Of a stretch of 8,262 bases of DNA, positions 1-6,170 are shown piece by piece. Location of the stretch: NCBI GenBank assembly GCA_947468785.1, contig CANIMS010000063.1, positions 1 to 8,262 of the forward strand. The letters are read 5' to 3'. The stretch comes from Betaproteobacteria bacterium (lineage in GTDB: Bacteria; Pseudomonadota; Gammaproteobacteria; Burkholderiales; Burkholderiaceae). Position numbers and translations under genes: made by a program. Every line of letters begins with the position of its first letter. Within the stretch, counting starts at the first letter, position 1. The notes beneath the pieces were generated by a model, which made no database searches, was not told the origin of the DNA, and worked only from the letters and a program-made list of their open reading frames with translations.

Positions 1-206
1 CGTGAGCCGACGCAGACTGCTAGATTCATAATGTTAGGCCCAGGAACGATTTGGCAGATTCCAAGAATTGCACTAAATTCTTCCGATGTGAGAATCTTAT
101 CTTTCTCAACTAAGGTACGCCTTGCCCATGGCAACACCCCACCAAAACCAGACATAGCAATTTTGCTAAAGCTAATAAAGAGTTGTAAGGGGGTTAACTG
201 TGACAA
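1..206 (-). CDS. chrA: Chromate transporter (CHR family), N-terminal fragment, cut by window edge
   Basis: This inner-membrane protein belongs to the CHR family, whose characterised members move chromate (and probably sulfate-like anions). Sixty-eight codons are visible before the left edge. The protein begins MSQLTPLQLFISFSKIAMSG and has the family's FGG motif in the first membrane segment (residues 21-23) followed by VLPWARR. An EEF stretch at 42-44 and the conserved QIVPGPN block at 52-58 follow, ending in the NLAVCVGSR region. The only plausible start is a TTG at 204-206: the frame has no ATG or GTG between an upstream in-frame stop and residue 18, and the TTG start puts FGG about 20 residues in, as is usual. 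No good Shine-Dalgarno is seen. It starts 16 bases after the dehydrogenase stop codon, so it is probably the last visible gene of the same operon. Whether it is a short (about 190 aa, paired) or long (about 400 aa) CHR protein cannot be told. Family assignment is firm; substrate is not. Confidence 0.85.
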   Translation of the reverse strand, partial: MSQLTPLQLFISFSKIAMSGFGGVLPWARRTLVEKDKILTSEEFSAILGICQIVPGPNIMNLAVCVGS

Positions 207-222
207 GATCGATGTGCCGTGC

Positions 223-1197
223 TTACTGCGGCTTAAATGGGTGTGGCACGGGTCGACCTTCTAACCAAGCTTCCAGGGTTTGGGTAATGCCTGTTGAGAA
301 GACTTCAAAAATCGGTTCAGCTATAAAACCTAAATGCGGTGTTACTAAAAGATTAGGGGTATTGCGAAGTGGATCAGACTCTGGGAGAGGTTCAATATCA
401 AAAACATCTATCGCAGCTTGTCGAGGTCTTCCTATTGCAAGAGCCTTTTGAAGATCAGCCATATTGATCAGTGCTGCACGAGAGGTATTGACCAAAATAG
501 CGTCGGGGCGCATGAGAGAAAGTTGATCAGCCGATAGCAAGCCTTTGGTTCCAGGGCCTGCTACTAAGTGCATGGTGACAACCTTGGATGTTTTTAATAA
601 CTCCTCAAGACTTACTGCCTTAGCATTTTCAACAGCCGCTCTTTCGGGAGTCATATGGGGACTCCAGGTCACCACTTCCATCCCAAACGCTGCTCCAACT
701 CGAGCCACTCTACTGCCAATGGATCCAAGACCCATGACGCCAAGGCGCTCGCCTGCAAGCATTGGCAATACAGATAATTCGTCGCGCCAACCGCCAGATG
801 CAATCAGTTTGTTTTCTTCAACTAAGCGTTTCGAGGCGCCCAGTATTAATGCCCAGGTAAGTTCAGCAGTGGTTTCTTTAGATGGGCCACCAGGGGTAAC
901 TGCAACTGGAATATTTCGTGAGAGTAAGGCATTCGCATCTAGTGTGCCGTTGCGCTCGCCGGTAAACATCAAAAACTTTAGCTTTGGCAGGCGCGCAATC
1001 ATTGCCTCATTAAATGGTGAGCGGTCCCGCACTATTGCAATAGCATCAGCATCTTTGACCGCCTCATACAAAGCTTCATCTCGTAATGGCTGATCATGGA
1101 AAGTGAGCTTCGCGAGCTGATCTAGCTTTTCCCAATTAGAAAAGCGTCGCAGGGCGCGCTCATAATCTCCGAGGATAACGATATTAGGTAGAGTCAT
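223..1197 (-). CDS. D-2-hydroxyacid dehydrogenase family protein
   Basis: This is a cytoplasmic NAD(P)-dependent oxidoreductase that interconverts a 2-oxo acid and a D-2-hydroxy acid. At 324 aa it is full length for the family. The Rossmann motif GLGSIG is at 156-161. The catalytic set is complete: Arg240 in NTSRAALI, Glu269 in FDIEPLPE and His288 in TPHLGF. The substrate-binding domain is residues 1-100 plus the C-terminal end, and AELTWALILG at 111-120 is the typical linker helix. At the end of the second beta strand, where NAD-specific members carry an Asp (YDP), this protein has WSP (Ser179), which suggests tolerance of or preference for NADP(H). That cofactor call is inference. The ATG start lies 16 bases downstream of the MmgE/PrpD stop, with only a weak purine-rich site (AAAG) upstream, so translation probably depends on coupling. 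The physiological substrate is unknown; the neighbours point to organic-acid catabolism. Confidence 0.93.
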   Translation of the reverse strand: MTLPNIVILGDYERALRRFSNWEKLDQLAKLTFHDQPLRDEALYEAVKDADAIAIVRDRSPFNEAMIARLPKLKFLMFTGERNGTLDANALLSRNIPVAVTPGGPSKETTAELTWALILGASKRLVEENKLIASGGWRDELSVLPMLAGERLGVMGLGSIGSRVARVGAAFGMEVVTWSPHMTPERAAVENAKAVSLEELLKTSKVVTMHLVAGPGTKGLLSADQLSLMRPDAILVNTSRAALINMADLQKALAIGRPRQAAIDVFDIEPLPESDPLRNTPNLLVTPHLGFIAEPIFEVFSTGITQTLEAWLEGRPVPHPFKPQ

Positions 1198-1213
1198 GGG
1201 CGCGCTTTAAAGA

Positions 1214-2587
1214 TTAGTCTGGTGTGCAAAGACTAATAATCTGTTTAAGGTCTGATGCCTGGCCTAATTTCCATAGTGCTGAGATCAGCTGGCGCGTTTT
1301 TTCTTTACCAATAACGGGTTCAGTGAGATTTGTAAATTTTTGCTCTAAGTGAGCATCAGTCATTGGATTTTCAACAGATCCAATCGCATTCTTAACAAAG
1401 ATATGAACTTCTTTGCCGTCTTTAAGGAAGGCTTTGACATCGACGGATGCTTCGCTAATAGAGGTATCAGTGGTGGCATTGACTTTGGCGCGGAGGGCGA
1501 CCACATCGGCGCGATTGACGATATCGTCTGCGTATTCACCTTCACCAGCTTGTCCAAAAATGAGGCCAACTGCACAGCCATGGTAAACGCTGAACTTACC
1601 CTCGAGACCATCTTTAGGTGTTTTCTTGCCAGTAAGTTCTAGCACTAAAGGATGCACCCTTAATTCAATACGCTCAACATCTTCAGCTTTAACCCCTTGA
1701 GCACGTAGCTGGGCGCAAGCATCAATCGCTGGATGAATCACAATTCCACAAGCAAAAGGTTTGTAAGTGTTTAAGGAAATTTCAAATGATTTTCCAAGGG
1801 CGCGATCAATTTCTGACCAATCGCATTTAGTAGAAACAGTTTGCATATAGCCGCGACCCGCTTCAAGTGCTTTTGGACTGGAAGTAAAGCCATGCTTAGC
1901 CAAGAGCGCAGAAAGTTGTCCAGCCCGTGCAGCACCCCCTGGGTGGAAGGGCTTGGTCATCGTGCCAAATTGCTCGCGGATACCAACAGGCTGAGAGGCA
2001 GCAATACCGAGAGCCATAGTAGTTTTGTGTGCGTCTAAACCCATGAGGCGTGAACAGGCTGCTGCTGAACCAAGCATACCTGTAGAGCCGGTAATGTGCC
2101 ATCCACGATGGTAATGATCAGGATACATTGCATTACCCACGCGACAGGCAACATCGATACCCAAAATCAGTGAGTCAATCATTTGTCGACCATTGACATT
2201 CATATGCTCACCCAAGGCTAGGATGGCTGAAGCCACCGGACCCGCTGGATGAATAACAGTCTTCAGATGAGTGTCATCAAAGTCAAAGGTATGTGAGCTA
2301 ATACCGTTAATTAATGCAGCGCCACCCATATCGACTTTATCTTTGCGGCCCAAGATACTCGCTTGAGGGGCTGGCTGAAACTCACGAATAGCAGCCAATG
2401 AAGAATCCACGCTTTCGTGATTTGCTGCACCAACTGCGCAGCCAAGCCAATTTAAAAATGTACGGTGAGCTTCATGATCTACCTCTGGAGTCCATCCTTG
2501 GCTTGGGTGTGTAGTAACAAATTCTGCCAATATTTTTGTTACTGGTGGTGCGTTTAAATCTGCTGCTGCAGCAATAGCGTGAGACAT
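1214..2587 (-). CDS. MmgE/PrpD family protein
   Basis: This cytoplasmic enzyme belongs to the family that includes 2-methylcitrate dehydratase (PrpD), cis-aconitate decarboxylase and iminodisuccinate epimerase. All of these act on di- or tricarboxylates. Its 457 aa are full length. Family landmarks are the HTFDFDDTH block at 99-107, HPAG at 113-116, GWHITG at 162-167 (His164), KPFHPGGAARAG at 212-223, KPFACG at 276-281 and IHPAIDA at 284-290. These cover the Asp, His and Lys positions that line the active site in known members, so it is probably catalytically intact. The ATG start has a well-placed AGGAAA ribosome site. It lies 26 bases after a Bug-type binding protein gene and 16 bases before a D-2-hydroxyacid dehydrogenase gene. 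No prpB or prpC is in the window, so a methylcitrate-cycle role is unlikely. The reaction (dehydration, decarboxylation or epimerisation) cannot be chosen from sequence alone. Confidence 0.93.
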   Translation of the reverse strand: MSHAIAAAADLNAPPVTKILAEFVTTHPSQGWTPEVDHEAHRTFLNWLGCAVGAANHESVDSSLAAIREFQPAPQASILGRKDKVDMGGAALINGISSHTFDFDDTHLKTVIHPAGPVASAILALGEHMNVNGRQMIDSLILGIDVACRVGNAMYPDHYHRGWHITGSTGMLGSAAACSRLMGLDAHKTTMALGIAASQPVGIREQFGTMTKPFHPGGAARAGQLSALLAKHGFTSSPKALEAGRGYMQTVSTKCDWSEIDRALGKSFEISLNTYKPFACGIVIHPAIDACAQLRAQGVKAEDVERIELRVHPLVLELTGKKTPKDGLEGKFSVYHGCAVGLIFGQAGEGEYADDIVNRADVVALRAKVNATTDTSISEASVDVKAFLKDGKEVHIFVKNAIGSVENPMTDAHLEQKFTNLTEPVIGKEKTRQLISALWKLGQASDLKQIISLCTPD

Positions 2588-2591
2588 ATGG

Positions 2592-2597
2592 TTTCCT
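2592..2597 (-). promoter_or_regulatory. Ribosome binding site of the MmgE/PrpD gene
   Basis: On the minus strand AGGAAA precedes the ATG at 2585-2587 by four bases (CCAT). It is the clearest Shine-Dalgarno within the left operon and supports the chosen start; the two genes downstream have much weaker sites. Confidence 0.6.
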
Positions 2598-2613
2598 ATT
2601 TTTTTAAAAGTAA

Positions 2614-3624
2614 TTATTCGATTTCAATGTTGCGCTCTTTGGCAACCTTGGCCCAGCGGGCAATATCTTCTTTAATATAAGTTGCAAATTGTGGAGGCGT
2701 CATTGGCATTAAGGTCATCGCCTCGCTAGTCATCTTCTCTGAAAAATCAGGCAATGCTAGAACTTTATTCAACTCGGCATTCAATTTGGCTGTAATAGCA
2801 GGGGGTAGGTTAGCTGGCCCAACAATGCCATACCATTGCTGCCCATCAAAACCATTCAGCCCCAACTCTTTAAAGGTGGGAATATTCGGCGCTGCAGAGC
2901 TGCGCTTTGAGCCTGTCACTGCGAGTCCGCGAACACGATTGGTATTGATATAAGGAAGGGCTGCAAAGAGGGTGGGGAACATTGCCTGTGTTTGTCCAGC
3001 GAGTAAATCGGTATATGCAGGGCCAACACCGCGATACGGAATATGCACCATGAAAATGCCAGACGCCAGTTTAATTTGCTCCATCCCTAGATGAGTCAAT
3101 GTTCCTGGGCCAGCAGAACCATAACTTAATTTAGCTGGATTTTTCTTGGCGTAATCAACGAACTCTTTGTAGTTTTTGATTGGTAAATCAGGATTGATCA
3201 CCAGCACATTGGGTGTTGCACCAATCATGCCAATGGGTGTGAAATCTTTAATCGCATCATAAGGAAGTTTTCGTACTGCAGGATTGGTGCCATGCGTGCC
3301 GACATAGGCAACCATCAGGGTATAGCCATCCGCTGGCGCTTTTGCTACGGCTTGTGATGCAATTGAGCCACCACCACCACCCATATTTTCAACCACGACT
3401 TGTTGACCAATCGAGCGCGATAATTTTTCCGCTAAGGTACGAGCGATGTTATCTAGACCGCCTCCTGCAGCAACCGGCGCAATCAGTTTGATAGGCTTAG
3501 CAGGGTATGAAGTATTCGCCGCGGGAGTTTGCGCTTTGGCATTAAAGCTGGTGACAAATGCAAAAATAGCAAGTGTTAGTGCTGATAAAAAAATCGGCCA
3601 TTGCCGATTGAGTGAATTAAACAT
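2614..3624 (-). CDS. Tripartite tricarboxylate transporter-type (Bug/TctC) substrate-binding protein
   Basis: This periplasmic solute-binding protein belongs to the Bug family, which binds carboxylates and related small molecules for tripartite tricarboxylate (TctABC) transporters and sometimes for sensing. At 336 aa it has the usual length. A Sec signal peptide is clear: a polar start with Arg8, a hydrophobic core at about 11-27, and a likely signal peptidase I cut after NAKA (residue 31). The mature protein opens with the family hallmark YPAKPIKLIAPVAAGGGLD at 40-58. It continues with VENMGGGGGS (78-87), ADGYTL (98-103), LPYD (120-123), LSYGSAGPGT (166-175) and HIPYRGVGP (194-202). Five glycines at 82-86 sit in the ligand loop. 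The first lobe motif reads VAAGGGLD, where most members have a proline-rich FPPGGG. It is first in a cluster with an MmgE/PrpD enzyme and a dehydrogenase, so it probably captures their substrate. No TctA or TctB gene is in view. Confidence 0.93.
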   Translation of the reverse strand: MFNSLNRQWPIFLSALTLAIFAFVTSFNAKAQTPAANTSYPAKPIKLIAPVAAGGGLDNIARTLAEKLSRSIGQQVVVENMGGGGGSIASQAVAKAPADGYTLMVAYVGTHGTNPAVRKLPYDAIKDFTPIGMIGATPNVLVINPDLPIKNYKEFVDYAKKNPAKLSYGSAGPGTLTHLGMEQIKLASGIFMVHIPYRGVGPAYTDLLAGQTQAMFPTLFAALPYINTNRVRGLAVTGSKRSSAAPNIPTFKELGLNGFDGQQWYGIVGPANLPPAITAKLNAELNKVLALPDFSEKMTSEAMTLMPMTPPQFATYIKEDIARWAKVAKERNIEIE

Positions 3625-3640
3625 GTCTCAAGCCCAATTT

Positions 3641-3670
3641 ATTATTAATTGATTAATCTACCGAAGCCAA
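3641..3670 (-). promoter_or_regulatory. Candidate sigma70-like promoter for the Bug-MmgE/PrpD-dehydrogenase-CHR operon
   Basis: On the minus strand TTGGCT (3665-3670, 4 of 6 matches to TTGACA) is followed after 18 bases by AATAAT (3641-3646, 5 of 6 to TATAAT). It lies just upstream of the binding-protein ATG at 3622-3624, so the leader would be only about a dozen bases. The surrounding DNA is AT-rich, which makes chance matches likely. The call is tentative and rests on position plus hexamer similarity only. Confidence 0.3.
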
Positions 3671-3707
3671 TATTTTACTATTGATGGGTATTATTTTCTT
3701 AGTAGTG

Positions 3708-3731
3708 GGGGTGAATTTTCGAGACCACCCC
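3708..3731. repeat. Inverted repeat GGGGTG / CACCCC in the trhO-Bug intergenic gap
   Basis: Perfect 6-base arms at 3708-3713 and 3726-3731 enclose a 12-base loop. It lies in the 132-base gap (3625-3756) between the trhO stop and the binding-protein start. On neither strand is it followed by a T-run, so it is not a standard intrinsic terminator. It could be a weak RNA hairpin after trhO or an operator for the downstream operon, and chance is also possible. Confidence 0.3.
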
Positions 3732-3756
3732 TCATAAAGCTAGCTATAGAGCCTAC

Positions 3757-4527
3757 TTAGCTCACTTTAATATTTTTACGGTTGGAGTCCTCAAAGGGTA
3801 TGGAGTCTAGGTTGGGTTCTAAAGCCTCTCTTTGATCAAAGACAAAACAAGTCCCCTGATAGTGGGCAGAACCAACTTCCTCAAAATATTTCAGAATGCC
3901 ACCTTCTAGCTGGTAGCTATGCTCCATGCCAATTTCACGCATATAGAGACCTGACTTTTCACAGCGTATTCCACCAGTACAAAAGCTCACGATGGTTTTA
4001 TCTGTTAACTGTTCTTTATGTGCTGCAATTGCTTCAGGAAACTCAGTGAACTTTTGAATATTAAAGTGCAGTGCATTTTCAAAAGTACCGTATTCCACTT
4101 CAAAGGCATTGCGGGTATCGAGCATGACGACGGGGCGCCCTAAATCATCTGTGCCACGATCAAGCCATTCTTGCAACTTCTTGGGCTTAATAAAATTGGC
4201 GCGACCTTCTTCTGGACGGATACTTGGATGATTCATGCGAATGATCTCGGCTTTTAGCTTGATCAGCATTTTTTTAAAGGGTTGCTCCTCAGACCAACTC
4301 TCTTTCGCCTCAAGGGTCTCAAAGCGGGAATCTGAGCGCAACCAATCTAAAAATCCACGCATCTCTTTTTCTTTGCCAGCAAGAAACAGATTGATACCCT
4401 CGCCAGTTAACAGAATGGTGCCTTTGAGCTCACGGACATTGCATTCTTCAAGCATTTTGGTGCGTAGAGCCGGCAAGCCTTCTAGGCTTACAAATAAATA
4501 GGCGGCAATGTTCAAAATCGGCTTCAT
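3757..4527 (-). CDS. trhO: tRNA uridine(34) hydroxylase, rhodanese-type (TrhO/YceA, UPF0176)
   Basis: This cytoplasmic enzyme hydroxylates uridine 34 of certain tRNAs in an oxygen-dependent, prephenate-independent route to 5-hydroxyuridine, the precursor of cmo5U/mo5U. The 256-aa protein has the UPF0176 N-terminal domain (about 1-95, with TGEGINLFLAG around 41-51) and a rhodanese domain (about 105-215). The active-site loop is CTGGIRCEKSG with Cys183 and Cys189, followed by YQLEGGILKYFEEVG and the family's GTCFVFDQR segment. I chose the ATG at 4525-4527, giving MKPILNIAAYLFVSL, because it matches the usual family N-terminus and has AGGCAG close upstream; a TTG seven codons earlier has no ribosome site. 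The protein ends soon after the rhodanese domain and lacks the Cys-rich C-terminal extension of E. coli YceA. It is divergent from the plus-strand operon, is separated by 132 bases from the operon downstream, and is probably transcribed alone. Confidence 0.92.
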   Translation of the reverse strand: MKPILNIAAYLFVSLEGLPALRTKMLEECNVRELKGTILLTGEGINLFLAGKEKEMRGFLDWLRSDSRFETLEAKESWSEEQPFKKMLIKLKAEIIRMNHPSIRPEEGRANFIKPKKLQEWLDRGTDDLGRPVVMLDTRNAFEVEYGTFENALHFNIQKFTEFPEAIAAHKEQLTDKTIVSFCTGGIRCEKSGLYMREIGMEHSYQLEGGILKYFEEVGSAHYQGTCFVFDQREALEPNLDSIPFEDSNRKNIKVS

Positions 4528-4599
4528 CGTCTGCCTATTATCAAGCAAGCTGGGCGAGGGGGTGGTAATCTTGGGGCTTCCATTTGGAGGAGATTATCC
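4528..4599. promoter_or_regulatory. Divergent intergenic region between trhO and the second Bug operon
   Basis: These 72 bases must help control both directions, though no convincing promoter pair stands out. The best plus-strand match is TTCAAA (4511-4516), 19 bases, then TATTAT (4536-4541), which would start inside the trhO coding end. The plus strand is notably G-rich from 4552 to 4590, with runs at 4552-4554, 4558-4562, 4564-4565 and 4573-4576 before the ribosome site. Confidence 0.35.
4586..4592 (+). promoter_or_regulatory. Strong Shine-Dalgarno of the second Bug protein gene
   Basis: GGAGGAG lies seven bases before the ATG at 4600. It is a near-ideal ribosome site, the strongest in the window, and it fixes this start. 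It suggests that the binding protein is made in larger amounts than the three downstream genes, whose sites are weak. Confidence 0.8.
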
Positions 4600-5601
4600 A
4601 TGTTGTATTTGCTAAAAATAGCCCAAAAAGCAGTTCTGCTGGGCTTGCTAATGATGACAATGAGCGGGTTTGTAAATGCTCAGACTTCTGGGGTGGGCGC
4701 ATGGCCGACCCAAAAACCGATTCGTTTGATTGCTGTTTTTCCACCGGGCGGTTCTGTTGATCAGGTGGCCCGCATATTAGCCCCCGCATTGCAGGCTGAA
4801 CTCAAGCAAAACGTGATTGTTGAGAATATTGGGGGTGCATCGGGCGTGATTGGTACCGCTGCTATGACGAGATCTGATCCTGATGGCTATACCTTTGCTG
4901 TGGTCTTTGATACGCATGGAGTGAACCCCAGCCTTAAAGACAAGCTTCCCTATGACACGCTAAAAGATATTGCTCCAGTGACCTTGATCGGCACTTCTCC
5001 AATGGTCTTAGTCGCAAGTAAATCATCTGGCATTACGAGTTTTAAACAATTAGTTGAAATGTCAAAAACGGGCAAACAATTAAGCTATGGCTCGATTGGT
5101 GTTGGCAGTTTGGGACATTTAGCAATGGCGCGCTTAGCTAAGCAAGCTGGCTTTGACTGGAACCATATTCCATATCGTGGTGGCGGACCATTGATGCAGG
5201 ATGCTTTAGGCGGTCAAGTGCCGCTGGCAATTGGCTCAGAGTTTTTGGTAAAGCCACATATTGATAGTGGAGGCGTGATTCCATTGGTTATTACTACCGA
5301 CAAACGATCTTCTGCTTTACCGAATATTCCTACGATTGCTGAGAGTGGCTACCCAGGATTTAATGCTCCAGCATGGTGGGCAATTCTTGCACCTGGTAAG
5401 ACCCCGCCAGCGATTGTCAATGCAATGAACCAAGCAGTAACAAAGGCATTAAAAACCCCCGCTGTTGCCGATAAATTGAAAGCACAAGGAATTGTGATTG
5501 TTGCTGGTAATCCTGAAGCACTAAATAACTTCATTGGTAAGCAAATTGGTATGTGGGGCAAGTTTGTTATCGAAAATAACATTAAAGAGACTGGTCAATA
5601 G
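4600..5601 (+). CDS. Tripartite tricarboxylate transporter-type (Bug/TctC) substrate-binding protein, second copy
   Basis: This is a periplasmic solute-binding protein of the same Bug family as the one at 2614-3624 but clearly a distinct paralogue. It has 333 aa with a Sec signal peptide: Lys6 and Lys10, a hydrophobic core at 11-24, and a probable cut after FVNA (residue 27). The hallmark KPIRLIAVFPPGGSVDQVAR is at 39-58, in the canonical proline-rich form. VENIGGASGVIG (74-85), DPDGYTF (93-99), LPYDTLKDI (116-124), LSYGSIGVGS (161-170) and HIPYRGGGP (189-197) follow. Family members bind carboxylates and other small acids; this ligand is unknown. The start is fixed by a strong Shine-Dalgarno. 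It heads a plus-strand operon with a nine-base gap to the next gene, yet no TctA/TctB membrane genes accompany it. It is an orphan receptor, common in Burkholderiales, and may use a permease encoded elsewhere. Confidence 0.94.
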   Translation: MLYLLKIAQKAVLLGLLMMTMSGFVNAQTSGVGAWPTQKPIRLIAVFPPGGSVDQVARILAPALQAELKQNVIVENIGGASGVIGTAAMTRSDPDGYTFAVVFDTHGVNPSLKDKLPYDTLKDIAPVTLIGTSPMVLVASKSSGITSFKQLVEMSKTGKQLSYGSIGVGSLGHLAMARLAKQAGFDWNHIPYRGGGPLMQDALGGQVPLAIGSEFLVKPHIDSGGVIPLVITTDKRSSALPNIPTIAESGYPGFNAPAWWAILAPGKTPPAIVNAMNQAVTKALKTPAVADKLKAQGIVIVAGNPEALNNFIGKQIGMWGKFVIENNIKETGQ

Positions 5602-5610
5602 AAAGTATTT

Positions 5611-6162
5611 ATGTCAGAACGTTTAATTCCTTACCAGCCAATGGACTTGGCTGAGCCAGTAGATCTTGTAGCAGCAATTCGTAAAAGACGAGGAGGAGAT
5701 TTTATTAATCTCGATCGTATGCTATTGCATAGCGTTCCTATTGCTGAAGGTTGGAATCATTTCATTGGCGAGATCCGTAATAATTTGTCTTTAGATCCTA
5801 AGCTGCGTGAGCTAGCTATGTGTGGTGTGGCAGTGCTCAATGGTGCCGAGTATGAATTCTTTCACCATGCACCCCCTTTCAAGAAAGCGGGCGGCACTGA
5901 AGAGCAGGTTCAGGCTATTCGCCAAATTGGACAAGCCAATTTTCCGAAGCATTTATTTAACCAGGTCGAAAATGATACGTTGGATTTGACGTATCAAATG
6001 ACGCGCAATATAAAAGTAGATAGCGAGTTAATGAAGCGTCTTCATCAGGATTTGGAAAGCACAAAAATCGTTGAGCTCGTTACTGTAGTAGCGGCCTACA
6101 ACATGGTATCCCGCTTCTTAATTGCGCTTGATGTTAATCCTGAAGATCACCCACCAGCCTAG
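5611..6162 (+). CDS. Carboxymuconolactone decarboxylase (CMD/AhpD-like) family protein
   Basis: This 183-aa cytoplasmic protein carries one CMD domain around residues 45-120. The domain core is RELAMCGVAVLNGAEYEFFHH at 66-86, followed by KKAGGTEEQVQAI; this is the position of the Glu/Cys-x-x-Cys/His relay in AhpD-type peroxidases. Here the two redox cysteine positions appear as Ala79 and Glu82, while Glu67 and His86 are kept and the lone Cys71 lies elsewhere. It is therefore unlikely to be a disulfide-dependent alkylhydroperoxidase and is closer to the non-redox, PcaC-like side of the family. No other beta-ketoadipate genes are nearby, so a role in protocatechuate breakdown is not supported. 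It starts nine bases after the binding protein with a modest AGAAAG ribosome site and ends eight bases before the pirin gene, so it is co-transcribed. Family call firm; function unknown. Confidence 0.88.
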   Translation: MSERLIPYQPMDLAEPVDLVAAIRKRRGGDFINLDRMLLHSVPIAEGWNHFIGEIRNNLSLDPKLRELAMCGVAVLNGAEYEFFHHAPPFKKAGGTEEQVQAIRQIGQANFPKHLFNQVENDTLDLTYQMTRNIKVDSELMKRLHQDLESTKIVELVTVVAAYNMVSRFLIALDVNPEDHPPA

Positions 6163-6170
6163 AAGACCGC

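Noticed and set aside
31..264. Plus-strand open frame of 77 codons at the left edge
   Set aside because: The opposite strand in this interval encodes a clear CHR-family N-terminus with FGG and PGP motifs, so this frame is a shadow.
545..1093. Plus-strand open frame of 182 codons
   Set aside because: It is antisense to the well-supported D-2-hydroxyacid dehydrogenase, has no ribosome site and shows no recognisable protein motif.
3368..3382. CCA-type triplet run as a possible phase-variable microsatellite
   Set aside because: It encodes the glycine run of the first Bug protein, and triplet changes would keep the frame. Gly-rich loops are normal at this site.
3708..3731. Intrinsic terminator for trhO
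   Set aside because: The hairpin has no following T-run on either strand, so only an inverted repeat is reported.
3739..3763. Short overlapping palindromes (AGCTAGCT; GAGC/GCTC) near the trhO stop
   Set aside because: Arms of four bases in AT-rich DNA are expected by chance, and no terminator or operator logic supports them.
4528..4548. TTG start giving TrhO seven extra residues
   Set aside because: There is no ribosome site before the TTG. The ATG at 4525-4527 gives the usual family N-terminus and has AGGCAG upstream.
4541..4789. Minus-strand open frame of 82 codons across the divergent region
   Set aside because: It overlaps the signal peptide and hallmark motif of the second Bug protein and has no protein-like features of its own.
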